55,483 bases of DNA from Chloroflexota bacterium. GTDB lineage: Bacteria > Chloroflexota > Limnocylindria > P2-11E. The notes under the pieces are model-generated. The model ran no database searches, was not told the origin of the DNA, and saw nothing but the letters and a program-made list of their open reading frames with translations. Shown piece after piece: positions 41,401-49,591 of this stretch. Where the stretch lies: positions 1-55,483 of the forward strand of contig VBDU01000086.1 in assembly GCA_005883625.1 (NCBI GenBank), read 5' to 3'. A program made the translations under genes and the position numbers. Position 1 is the stretch's first letter. Every line of letters begins with the position of its first letter.

Positions 41401-43128
41401 ATGAAAAGGTTTGCGCGCTGGGGTTCGCTCGTTCCGCTCGCGATCTTGATCGTCGCGGCCTGCTCGTCGCCGGCTCCGGAGTCGTACAGCGGCGTCCAGC
41501 CACGGACACCGATCGACAAGATCCCGGCGGGCGGCCAGATGAAGAACTTCACCCTCGTCGCGACCAACCCGCTGCTCGATCCCAAGTTCAACCTGCCGCG
41601 CGGCGCGAACGGTGGCATCACCGCCGTCCGCGATTGCCTGTACGTCGGCAGCAACATCGCCGCGCAGCCGACGCTCGTGGTCGACATGAAGGACATGACG
41701 AAGCCGGCCGTCGTCGGCGAGCTGCCCGGGATCCCGGGCAAGTCGATGGGCACGGAATCGTTCCAGGGCGTCTCGGACCTGAGTCTCCTGGTGAACACGA
41801 CCCGCATGTCGGCGATCGGCAAGTACACGTACAAGCCTTCCGAGGCCGACAAGAACATCGGCCTCGTCGTGTACGACGCGACGGACTGCCGCAAGCCCAC
41901 GATCGTCGCGAAGATCGACGTGAAGAACGAGTTCACCCACTACATGAACCTCTGGCGCGACCCGAACAAGCCGGACCGCGTCCTCGCCTCGGTCAGCCTT
42001 GGCAACGGCGCGCCGGCCGACGGCGTCGACATCCGCGTCTACGACCTCACCGGTTGCCCCAAGAGCTGCAACCCCAAGCTCGTCGGCGAGTGGGGCCTGC
42101 GCGCGCAGCTCGGCGTACCGCAGAGCGTCGTCACCAAGTACGAAGGCGGCCAGCGCACCGACAGCACGCAGACCCACGACCACACGTGGTCGCTCGACGG
42201 CCGTCGGATCCACCTCGCCCAGACGAAGTACGGCTACTTCCAGATCGACAGCTCGGCGATCGCCGAGGGCCGCTCGTGCGACCCATCGCCGGCGAAGAGC
42301 AGGACCGAGTCCGGTCACTGCCTCTCCGTCTTCCCTGACTTCAAGCCGCTTCCCGCGTTCGGGACCGAGGTCGCGACGGTCCACGGCGTCGTCCCGGTCC
42401 CCGGCCGGCCGTACGTGATCCTCAACCACGAGGGCACGACGTGCCCGTTCGGCGGCATCACGATCGCGTACATCGGGAACAAGGACGCCTACAACAACTA
42501 CGACAAGCAGACCGGTGCGATCGTGGGCCCCGCCGCCGGCTACGCGGGCAGCTTCCGCGCGGACCTGTTCCCGCGGAACGTGGGCACGTTCGCGATCCCG
42601 GAGCAGAACCCGGACCGTTGCCCGAAGCCGGGTGACCAGGTCCCGGCGACCACGAGCGCGACCGGCCCCTACGGGGTCGACGTCCTCCGCGGATCGAAGA
42701 CCGTCCACGACACGATCGCCTTCCCGAGCGTCATCTTCTCGACGTGGGACGGCGGCGGGCTGCGGGCCATCGACATCACCAACCCGCAGACGCCCTTCGA
42801 GCTCGGCTACTTCTTCAACAAGCCGCCGCAGGAGGTCCGCTGGTGCAGCGGGCGCAGCGGCCTCTGCGCGGATGCCGAAGTCGACGGCGAGGGTGTGCCG
42901 GTCCGGGTCAAGGGGCTCATCCCGCCCGACATCGAAGCACGCAGCTACCCGATCACGATGAACGGGTACATCGTGTACTCGGACTCGGTGTCGGGCCTCT
43001 TCGTGCTGAAGTACACCGGGCCGCACGCGAGCGAGATCCCCGCGCAGGGGACCTGTGTCGCGCAGAACCCGAACGTGCAGGCGATCGGCTACGAGCCCTG
43101 CAAGCCATACGTGACGTGGTCTCCATAA
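41401..43128 (+). CDS. LVIVD-repeat beta-propeller lipoprotein
   Basis: 575 residues. Lipoprotein signal with lipobox VAAC near residue 21. The mature protein has repeated propeller blades of the type VVDMKDMTKPAVVGELPG, VVYDATDCRKPTIVAKID, VYDLTGCPKSCNPKLVGEW and AIDITNPQTPFELGYFF. Conserved-looking DHTWSLDGRRIHLAQ and HEGTTCPFGG loops and several cysteines suggest disulfides outside the membrane. No catalytic assignment. It ends in a strong intrinsic terminator. Confidence 0.85.
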   Translation: MKRFARWGSLVPLAILIVAACSSPAPESYSGVQPRTPIDKIPAGGQMKNFTLVATNPLLDPKFNLPRGANGGITAVRDCLYVGSNIAAQPTLVVDMKDMTKPAVVGELPGIPGKSMGTESFQGVSDLSLLVNTTRMSAIGKYTYKPSEADKNIGLVVYDATDCRKPTIVAKIDVKNEFTHYMNLWRDPNKPDRVLASVSLGNGAPADGVDIRVYDLTGCPKSCNPKLVGEWGLRAQLGVPQSVVTKYEGGQRTDSTQTHDHTWSLDGRRIHLAQTKYGYFQIDSSAIAEGRSCDPSPAKSRTESGHCLSVFPDFKPLPAFGTEVATVHGVVPVPGRPYVILNHEGTTCPFGGITIAYIGNKDAYNNYDKQTGAIVGPAAGYAGSFRADLFPRNVGTFAIPEQNPDRCPKPGDQVPATTSATGPYGVDVLRGSKTVHDTIAFPSVIFSTWDGGGLRAIDITNPQTPFELGYFFNKPPQEVRWCSGRSGLCADAEVDGEGVPVRVKGLIPPDIEARSYPITMNGYIVYSDSVSGLFVLKYTGPHASEIPAQGTCVAQNPNVQAIGYEPCKPYVTWSP

Positions 43129-43152
43129 CGGCGGACTGAACGCTGCGAAGAG

Positions 43153-43180
43153 GCCGGCAGGACGCGCCTGCCGGCTTTTT
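43153..43180 (+). terminator. Rho-independent terminator after the LVIVD gene
   Basis: A perfect 9-base stem (GCCGGCAGG / CCTGCCGGC), loop ACGCG, then five T. It lies 24 bases after the stop and just before the end of the convergent minus-strand gene. It is the only clear intrinsic terminator I find in the window. Confidence 0.9.
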
Positions 43181-43182
43181 CG

Positions 43183-43671
43183 TTACCGGGGCCGGCGCTC
43201 GCGCCGGCTCGAGGTCGCGACGTCCTCGTCGGCGGCGAGGCGCCCGGCGAACCGCTGCGCGACGAGCGTCGCCGCGGCCGTAAGCGCCGCCGTCACCGCT
43301 TCCCAGGCGGCCTGCTTGGCGCGCGGGCCGGACTCGACCTCGCCGATCTCCTTGCGCAGGGCTTCCCGGAAGCGCTTGCGGGTCTTGCCCTTCAGCTGGT
43401 CGAGACGTCCGCCGAGCCGGCTGACGATCTGGTCGAGCTCCCGCTCGCCGCGCGAGCGCCGTGCGCCCCTCACGCGCGAGGCGATCGCGACCGCGCCCGC
43501 GACCGCGAGGGACGCCAGCGCGCCACCGACGGCGACCGGCTGCCGGGCCGCGAGGCGCCGGGGATCGAGGTCCTGCTTGGCGCGCCACTGCAGCGCGCGC
43601 AGGTCCTGGTCGATCTCGCGGCGCAGGTCGGCTAGCTCGCGCTCCGTCCGAGCAGACGTGCTCTCGCCCAA
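43183..43671 (-). CDS. DUF3618-like membrane-associated protein
   Basis: 162 residues. RTERELADLRREIDQDLRAL is a coiled-coil-like N-terminal helix, followed by PVAVGGALASLAVAGAVAIA as one membrane helix, then a long charged helix and basic C-terminus. This layout matches DUF3618 proteins, which usually sit next to a holin-superfamily-III gene, as here. TTG 43671 has GGAG upstream and overlaps the partner gene by 40 bases. The frame is open much further upstream, but that is antisense to ppdK. Confidence 0.65.
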   Translation of the reverse strand: MGESTSARTERELADLRREIDQDLRALQWRAKQDLDPRRLAARQPVAVGGALASLAVAGAVAIASRVRGARRSRGERELDQIVSRLGGRLDQLKGKTRKRFREALRKEIGEVESGPRAKQAAWEAVTAALTAAATLVAQRFAGRLAADEDVATSSRRERRPR

Positions 43672-44063
43672 CGGATCGTCTCCTTTACCGAATTGATCGT
43701 GCGTGTCGGTCCGCGCAGCTCGAGCTTCTTGAAGCCCACGTAGCCCGTGACGCCTGCGCCGACCGCGAAGACCAGCATCGCAATGAGTGCCGCCGCCCAG
43801 AGCGGATCGTCGAGACCCGCGAGGGCGCGGAGGGCCAGGCCGATGAGCGCGATGACGAGGACCACGAGCGCGATGAGGAACGCGAGCCCGAACGCCGCCG
43901 CGACGCCGAACCAGATCGCCGCGCGCAGGTTCGCGCGGACGATCTCGGCGATCTCCTGGCGAGGCAGCTCGAGCTGCTTGCGGATGTACGCGCGGACGTT
44001 CGCGCGCACGCGTCCGAGCAGCGTTCGGTAGCCGGGGGTCGCGTATCCGGGGACCGCGGGCAT
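43632..44063 (-). CDS. Phage-holin-superfamily-III-like membrane protein
   Basis: 143 residues. An amphipathic N-terminal region (VRANVRAYIRKQLELPRQEI) is followed by two closely spaced membrane helices (about residues 45-75 and 82-105). This is the pattern of PF07332-type proteins that occur in chromosomes of high-GC bacteria without any phage. ATG 44063 follows a TACAGT box. Translationally overlapped with the next gene; probable envelope role, otherwise unknown. Confidence 0.7.
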   Translation of the reverse strand: MPAVPGYATPGYRTLLGRVRANVRAYIRKQLELPRQEIAEIVRANLRAAIWFGVAAAFGLAFLIALVVLVIALIGLALRALAGLDDPLWAAALIAMLVFAVGAGVTGYVGFKKLELRGPTRTINSVKETIRWARARLLGRSAS

Positions 44064-44077
44064 GGGCCGCGACTGTA
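44064..44077 (-). promoter_or_regulatory. Leaderless-type -10 box for the holin/DUF3618 pair
   Basis: TACAGT on the minus strand (44077 to 44072), eight bases before ATG 44063. Confidence 0.45.
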
Positions 44078-44196
44078 CCGCAGGCACGCGCACCGGCGCC
44101 GGTGGAGCACGAAGCCTGCCAGCGCCGCGGATCACGTCGCGAGTCGCTGACCGGATTTCTGCCAGAATCGAGGCTCCAGCTGAGGAGGGTCACCGG

Positions 44197-46866
44197 GTGG
44201 CGGTAGCGGTGCGCACCAGCCGAGCGCGCGCGAAGTCGTCGGCTCCGACGCGCGCGAAGGCGAGCGGCGCGCGCACGAAGTGGGTGTACCTCTTCGCGAA
44301 CGGCAAGGCCGAGGGCAACGCGAAGATGCGCGAGCTCCTCGGGGGGAAGGGCGCGGGGCTCGCCGAGATGACGAACGCCGGCCTCCCGGTGCCGCCCGGC
44401 TTCACGATCACGACCGCGGCGTGCAACGCGTACTTCGCCGCGGGCCGCAAGCTCCCGCCGGGCCTCCTGGAGCAGGTGGAGAGCGCGCTCGCCGCGGTCG
44501 AGCGCGCGACGGGCAAGAAGCTCGGCGACACGAAGAACCCGCTCCTCGTCTCGGTGCGCTCCGGCGCGGCGATGAGCATGCCCGGGATGATGGACACGGT
44601 CCTGAACCTCGGCCTCAACGACGAATCGCGCGCGGCGCTCGCGAAGCTCACGAAGAACGAGCGCTTCGCACACGACGCTTACCGGCGGTTCATGTCGATG
44701 TTCGGCCGGATCGTCCTCGGCATCGACGCGGAGAAGAAGGACACCGTCCGCCGGGAGACGGGGAAGGCGTTCCCGACCGACCCCAAGCAGCAGCTGCGTC
44801 TCGCGATCGAGGCGGTCTTCGGGTCGTGGTTCGGCCAGCGCGCGAAGGACTACCGCAAGCAGTTCAAGATCCCGGACGACCTCGGGACCGCTTGCAGCGT
44901 CGTGACGATGGTGTTCGGCAACATGGGCGACGACTCCGGAACTGGGGTGGCGTTCACGCGGAACCCGAACACCGGTGCCAAGGAGCTCTACGGCGAGTAC
45001 CTGACGAACGCCCAGGGCGAGGACGTCGTCGCGGGGATCCGGACGCCCGCGCCGATCTCGCAGATGAAGGGCGACCTGCCGAAGGCGTACGCGGAGTTCG
45101 AGAAGATCGCCAAGCGCCTGGAGAAGCACTATCGCGACGCCCAGGACCTCGAGTTCACCATCGAGCGCGGCAAGCTGTACATGCTCCAGACGCGCTCGGC
45201 GAAGCGCACCGCCGCCGCCGCCGTGAAGATCGCGACGGACATGGTCCGCGAGGGCCTCATCACGAAGGACGAGGCGCTCCAGCGGGTCGAGCCCGCGCAG
45301 GTCGAGCAGCTTCTGCTCCCGCGCTTCGACCCCGCGGAGGTCGAGAAGGCCCGCAAGGCCGGCCGCTATCTCGCGAAGGGCCTGAACGCGTCGCCGGGGG
45401 CCGCGACCGGTCGCGCGGTCTTCGACGCCGACCGCGCGGTCGCGCTCAAGGGGCAGCGTCAGCTCGTCGTCCTCGTTCGCCCCGAGACGAGCCCCGACGA
45501 CTTCCACGGCATGGTCGCCGCGACCGGGATCCTCACCGCGCGCGGCGGGTCCACGTCCCACGCCGCCGTCGTCGCGCGCGGGCTCGGCCTCCCGTGCGTG
45601 GCGGGATGCGCCGCGCTCGAGATCGATCTCGGCAAGCGCGAGATGCGGGTCGACGGGAAGCTCGTCCACGAAGGCGAGGCGATCTCGATCGACGGGACGA
45701 CCGGCGAGGTCTTCGCCGGCGAGCTGCCCACGATCGAGCCCAACTTCCGCGAGGAGAAGGCGCTCATCGAGCTCCTCTCGTGGGCTGACAAGCGCCGTCG
45801 CCTCGGGGTGTGGGTGAACGCCGACACACCCGGCGAATGCAAGCTCGCGCGGGAGCTCGGTGCGGAGGGGGTGGGGCTCGCGCGGACCGAGCACATGTTC
45901 CGGCAGGCCGAGCGGCTGCCGATCGTGCAGGACATGATCATGGCGGACAGCACCGAAGGCCGGGAGCGCGCGCTCGCGAAGCTGCTGCCGTTCCAGCAGG
46001 GCGATTTCCGCGAGATGTTCGAGGCCATGGACGGCCTGCCGGTCGTCATCCGCCTCATCGACCCGCCGCTCCACGAGTTCCTGCGCGAGTACGCGGACGT
46101 CGACATCGAGATCGCCGTCGCGCGTGCCACCGGGAAGGACGGCGCGGACCTGGCCGAGAAGGAGCGCATCTACCGGCGGCTCGAGCAGCTGCACGAGGAC
46201 AACCCCATGCTCGGGCTCCGCGGCTGCCGCCTGCTCCTCGTGTATCCCGAGATCCTCGAGATGCAGATCCGCGCGATCCTCGGGGCGGCGATCGACAGCA
46301 AGGAGCGCGGCGTCAAGGCGAAGCCCGAGATCATGATGCCGCTCGTCGGCACGATGGGGGAGCTCGATCGGCTCTACGAGCAGGTGATGTCGGTCGCCGC
46401 GACGGTGCAGCGGGAGCGCGGCACGAAGGTCGACTTCAAGTTCGGCACGATGATCGAGATCCCGCGCGCCTGCCTCATCGCGGACGAGATCGCCGAGAAG
46501 GCGGAGTTCTTCTCCTTCGGCACGAACGACCTCACGCAGACGATCCTCGGCATCTCGCGGGACGACGCGCAGAAGAGCTTCCTCACGCGCTACGTCGAGG
46601 AGAAGATCATCCCGGCCGACCCGTTCCAGGTGCTCGACCGCGACGGCGTCGGCGCGATGATGCGCATCGCCATCGAGCGCGGCCGCAAGACGCGCGACGG
46701 TCTCAAGATCGGCATCTGCGGGGAGCACGGCGGCGATCCGTCGTCGATCGAGTTCTGCCATCAGGTCGGCTTGACCTACGTCTCACCTTCCACGTATCGC
46801 GTACCCGTCGCGCGGCTCGCCGCGGCGCAGGCGGCGATCGCGGGCGCGGCAGGGCGCGACCGCTGA
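44197..46866 (+). CDS. ppdK: Pyruvate, phosphate dikinase
   Basis: Interconverts pyruvate + ATP + Pi and PEP + AMP + PPi. 889 residues. An ATP-grasp domain (KWVYLFANGKAEGN, LGGKGAGLAEMTNAGLPVPP) is followed by the swivelling phospho-His domain (GGSTSHAAVVARGLGLPCVA) and the PEP-binding barrel with the catalytic Cys in GICGEHGGDPSSIEFCHQVG. GTG 44197 is supported by GAGGAGGG at 44182-44189. The N-terminal ~25 residues are a basic extension. Its last 38 coding bases before the final codon recur at 48350. Confidence 0.95.
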   Translation: MAVAVRTSRARAKSSAPTRAKASGARTKWVYLFANGKAEGNAKMRELLGGKGAGLAEMTNAGLPVPPGFTITTAACNAYFAAGRKLPPGLLEQVESALAAVERATGKKLGDTKNPLLVSVRSGAAMSMPGMMDTVLNLGLNDESRAALAKLTKNERFAHDAYRRFMSMFGRIVLGIDAEKKDTVRRETGKAFPTDPKQQLRLAIEAVFGSWFGQRAKDYRKQFKIPDDLGTACSVVTMVFGNMGDDSGTGVAFTRNPNTGAKELYGEYLTNAQGEDVVAGIRTPAPISQMKGDLPKAYAEFEKIAKRLEKHYRDAQDLEFTIERGKLYMLQTRSAKRTAAAAVKIATDMVREGLITKDEALQRVEPAQVEQLLLPRFDPAEVEKARKAGRYLAKGLNASPGAATGRAVFDADRAVALKGQRQLVVLVRPETSPDDFHGMVAATGILTARGGSTSHAAVVARGLGLPCVAGCAALEIDLGKREMRVDGKLVHEGEAISIDGTTGEVFAGELPTIEPNFREEKALIELLSWADKRRRLGVWVNADTPGECKLARELGAEGVGLARTEHMFRQAERLPIVQDMIMADSTEGRERALAKLLPFQQGDFREMFEAMDGLPVVIRLIDPPLHEFLREYADVDIEIAVARATGKDGADLAEKERIYRRLEQLHEDNPMLGLRGCRLLLVYPEILEMQIRAILGAAIDSKERGVKAKPEIMMPLVGTMGELDRLYEQVMSVAATVQRERGTKVDFKFGTMIEIPRACLIADEIAEKAEFFSFGTNDLTQTILGISRDDAQKSFLTRYVEEKIIPADPFQVLDRDGVGAMMRIAIERGRKTRDGLKIGICGEHGGDPSSIEFCHQVGLTYVSPSTYRVPVARLAAAQAAIAGAAGRDR
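46825..46862 (+). repeat. Direct repeat copy A (3' end of ppdK)
   Basis: 38 bases starting GCGCAGGCGGCGATCG, encoding the ppdK C-terminus AQAAIAGAAGRD. Copy B at 48350-48387 differs at a single position (C to T). Between them lies only the phosphoesterase gene with its promoter. Confidence 0.9.
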
Positions 46867-46917
46867 TCGGGACGCGCGAGGCCTCGCAGCTCGGCGGCCG
46901 CAGACGGGCGACGCGAC

Positions 46918-48297
46918 TCAGGGCTTCTGGCTGAAGTCGAACGCGTTCAGCAGGTTGTTCGCCTTGGCGTCACGCTCGCCCAGCGGCTGCAGGTTCCAAC
47001 GCCACTCGATAAAGCGGAGGATCGAGGTCGTGTCGTACACGGTCTTGTCGACGAACCCCTTCTTCGCGTAGGGCGAGACGATGATCGCCGGCACGCGAGT
47101 GCCCGGGCCCCAGCGGTCGATCTTCGGCGGGGCGACGTGGTCCCACAGCCCACCTCCCTCGTCGAAGGCCACGATGATTGCGGCGCTCTTCCAGTACGCG
47201 CTGTCCTGGATCGCCTTCACGAGCTCGGCGGTGTGACGGTCGCCAGCCACCAGCCCGGGGCCCTGGATCGGATGCGCGTTGAGAGCGGGTTTGACGATCG
47301 CAACCGCTGGTAGGTCGGACCCTTTGAGCGCCGCGAGGAAGTCCTCTTCGTCCTTCAAGTGCCTCGTCGCGCCGGGCGTGCCCGACGCGGTCGTGGGAAA
47401 GAACGCGAACGGGGCGAATACCGACGCATACTGCCCCGCGCTCCACCCCGCGGTGTACCAGGCCCAGGAGACACCTGCCGCATCGAGCCGATCACCGATA
47501 TGGGGCGCGGACTGCCTCGGGATGAGCTTGGCCTGATCGGGAGTCCAGTTGTTCACCAGATAGCCGTCCGGCGTCACGACCCCATCCTTGATGAGCGTCC
47601 CATCAGTTGCGACTTGAGCGACGATATCCGCGGGCGCATTCGGCCACGTCGCGGTGCACGCGCAGAAGAGCCACAGATGGTTCGGCCCCGTCCCACCGAA
47701 CGTGGCGTGGAAGAAGTGGTCCGCAAGCACGTACTGCTCCGCGAGCTTCCACATCGCGAGCGACCGTCCGTCGTAGTACCCCATGGTCAGGCTCGTGCTG
47801 ACGGACACGAAGCGGTCCATCTTCCCGCCGTTGATCGCCATCTGCTCCTGATAGAAGCGATTCCCGGCTTCGGCCCCCGCGATGTTGAACGTCTGGTCCA
47901 TGGGAACGAACGGCTGCAGGTCGAAGGGCCGATTGGGCAGGTTGTCGGGAAGCTGTGTGGGAGGCCTGGTGGTATTCGGGGTCGCGCCGCGAAGCGGCGG
48001 CAGAACCTCGTAGGGTTTGCCGTTCCGATCCACCTGGGTCGCCGCTGGGCCCGCCTGCGCGATGCCTTCCGCGCCGGGGAACAGCCCGAACACCTGGTCG
48101 AAGGGGCGATTCTCGAGGTAGATGACGATGACGTGATCGAGCGGCGGCTTCGTGCCCGAGCCGGCCGGGCCACTGGTCAAGGGACCCGCGGCGGGCGAGC
48201 CGGCCGGCGCGCAAGACGCGGCCAGGACGACCAGGGCCAGCGCGACGGCGTCTTTTCTAGCCATACTCGAGCGGCGCCGGACCCCGCGTGGAGACAT
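46918..48297 (-). CDS. Phosphoesterase family lipoprotein (acid phosphatase / phospholipase C-like)
   Basis: 459 residues from ATG 48297, or 448 from ATG 48264. Lipobox LAAS-Cys follows a hydrophobic helix. PF04185 signatures are visible: HVIVIYLENRPFDQVFGLFP at the start of the mature domain and VAFDEGGGLWDHVAPP toward the end. Members hydrolyse phosphomonoesters or phospholipids outside the cytoplasm. A TAAAGT box (48337 to 48332) and purine-rich GAGGAGGGGAGG precede the first ATG. Three sampled 60-base lines (47281, 47581, 47761) contain 22, 25 and 22 A/T against 19 in a ppdK line, and the gene is bracketed by direct repeats: probable insertion. Confidence 0.88.
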   Translation of the reverse strand: MSPRGVRRRSSMARKDAVALALVVLAASCAPAGSPAAGPLTSGPAGSGTKPPLDHVIVIYLENRPFDQVFGLFPGAEGIAQAGPAATQVDRNGKPYEVLPPLRGATPNTTRPPTQLPDNLPNRPFDLQPFVPMDQTFNIAGAEAGNRFYQEQMAINGGKMDRFVSVSTSLTMGYYDGRSLAMWKLAEQYVLADHFFHATFGGTGPNHLWLFCACTATWPNAPADIVAQVATDGTLIKDGVVTPDGYLVNNWTPDQAKLIPRQSAPHIGDRLDAAGVSWAWYTAGWSAGQYASVFAPFAFFPTTASGTPGATRHLKDEEDFLAALKGSDLPAVAIVKPALNAHPIQGPGLVAGDRHTAELVKAIQDSAYWKSAAIIVAFDEGGGLWDHVAPPKIDRWGPGTRVPAIIVSPYAKKGFVDKTVYDTTSILRFIEWRWNLQPLGERDAKANNLLNAFDFSQKP

Positions 48298-48331
48298 GCA
48301 GCTGTCCGGCGCCTCCCCTCCTCGGCGCCGC

Positions 48332-48337
48332 ACTTTA
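48332..48337 (-). promoter_or_regulatory. Candidate -10 box for the phosphoesterase
   Basis: TAAAGT on the minus strand, about 35 bases before ATG 48297, inside the interval bounded by the direct repeats. The gene therefore carries its own promoter. Confidence 0.4.
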
Positions 48338-48349
48338 CACCCCGCCCGC

Positions 48350-48387
48350 GCGCAGGCGGCGATCGTGGGCGCGGCAGGGCGCGACCG
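48350..48387 (+). repeat. Direct repeat copy B (ppdK-tail duplicate)
   Basis: Identical to copy A at 37 of 38 positions and in the same orientation. It ends exactly where the stop codon of the minus-strand methyltransferase gene begins (48388). Confidence 0.9.
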
Positions 48388-49506
48388 TTAGCCCCAGACC
48401 TCTCGGGCGACCTCGGCGACCAGGCGCAGCTTCGCGATCTGCTCGTCTCGCGAGATCATGTTGCCCTCGACGGTGGACGAGAACCCGCACTGCGGGCTGA
48501 GGCAGAGCTGCTCGAGCGGCACGTACTTCGCCGCCTCGTCGATCCGGCGCTTGAGGTCGTCCTTGCGCTCGAGCGCGCCGCGCTTCGTCGTCACCAGGCC
48601 GAGCACCACGAGCTTGCCCTTCGGCACGAAGCGGAGCGGCGCGAACGTCCCCGAGCGCGCGTCGTCGTACTCGAGGAAGAAGCCGTCGACGTTCAGACCG
48701 CCGAAGACGGCTTCGGCGACGTAGTCGTACCCGCCGGAGGCGGCCCACGAGGAGCGGAAGTTCCCGCGGCAGGAGTGCGTGCAGATCGTCATGCCCGCGG
48801 GCCGATCCGCGATCGCCTCGTTGATGAGCCGCACGTAGACCTCGTGCTGACGACGCTCGTCCCCACCCTGCTCGGCGATGAAGGTCCGCTGCTCGGGGTC
48901 GTTCAGGTACGCGAGGCTGGTGTCGTCGAGCTGCAGGTAGGTGCAGCCGAGCTTCGCGAGCGCGGCGATCTCCCGTGCGTACACCTGCGCCAGGTCGTGG
49001 TAGAAGGACTCGAGGTCCGGGTACACCTTCGGATCGATCGCCGCGCGACCGCCCCGGTAGTGGACCATGCTCGGGCTCGGGATCGTGAGCTTTGGCGTCG
49101 CCTTGGTGGCGACGCTCTTGAGGAACGCGAACGCGTCGGCGAAGATCGGACGGTCGAGCGTCAGCCTCCGAACGACCCGGAGCGCCGCAGGCGTGAACTC
49201 GATCTGCCCCTTCTCGCTCTGAAAGCGGACCGCGATGTTGCCCTCGGTCCGCTCGATGCCGCCGAGCTGGTAGATGAAGTCCATGTGCCACGACGCACGG
49301 CGGAACTCGCCGTCGGTCGCCGAACGCAGGCCGATCCCCTCCTGCATCTTCACCACGTCGCGGATCGCCTGATCCTCGACGGCTCGCAGCTCCGCCGCGC
49401 CGATCCGTCCCGCCGCCTGGTCCTCGCGGGCGCGCATGAGCTCCGGCGGGCGCAGGAGGCTGCCGACATGGTCGGCGCGGAACGGCGGCGAGGCGCGGGC
49501 GGTCAT
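48388..49506 (-). CDS. Cobalamin-independent methionine-synthase-like methyltransferase
   Basis: 372 residues, only the C-terminal (catalytic) half of MetE, as in YxjG/YxjH-type proteins. FRADHVGSLLRPPEL begins it. Zinc-ligand regions are CTHSCRGNF (His and Cys), FFLEYDDARSG (Glu) and LSPQCGFSS (Cys). It may transfer methyl from a folate or other donor to a thiol; because the N-terminal folate-binding half is absent, the donor is open. ATG 49506; a TAGACT box (49524 to 49519) lies 12 bases upstream, divergent from the transporter. Confidence 0.85.
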   Translation of the reverse strand: MTARASPPFRADHVGSLLRPPELMRAREDQAAGRIGAAELRAVEDQAIRDVVKMQEGIGLRSATDGEFRRASWHMDFIYQLGGIERTEGNIAVRFQSEKGQIEFTPAALRVVRRLTLDRPIFADAFAFLKSVATKATPKLTIPSPSMVHYRGGRAAIDPKVYPDLESFYHDLAQVYAREIAALAKLGCTYLQLDDTSLAYLNDPEQRTFIAEQGGDERRQHEVYVRLINEAIADRPAGMTICTHSCRGNFRSSWAASGGYDYVAEAVFGGLNVDGFFLEYDDARSGTFAPLRFVPKGKLVVLGLVTTKRGALERKDDLKRRIDEAAKYVPLEQLCLSPQCGFSSTVEGNMISRDEQIAKLRLVAEVAREVWG

Positions 49507-49518
49507 CTCGGCGGGCCG

Positions 49519-49542
49519 AGTCTACCGAGCGCGGCCTATGAT
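49519..49542. promoter_or_regulatory. Divergent -10 boxes between the methyltransferase and ABC transporter
   Basis: TAGACT reads leftward (49524 to 49519) and TATGAT rightward (49537-49542), 12 bases apart. The plus-strand leader is about 45 bases and includes GCGGAAG before the ATG. Close spacing suggests mutual influence. Confidence 0.4.
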
Positions 49543-49591
49543 TCCGCTCGCTTCCGAGCGACGCGGAGGCTCAAGGCAGGGGGCGGAAGTC

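Noticed and set aside
43632..44063. Holin-like protein as evidence of a prophage
   Set aside because: No other phage gene is nearby, and holin-superfamily-III plus DUF3618 pairs are common chromosomal genes in high-GC bacteria.
43183..46761. A 1192-residue minus-strand frame under ppdK
   Set aside because: Only its last 162 residues (after TTG 43671) look like a real protein; the rest is antisense to ppdK and has the same non-protein composition as other shadows.
46867..46917. A terminator between ppdK and the convergent phosphoesterase
   Set aside because: No stem with a T-run is visible in these 51 bases.
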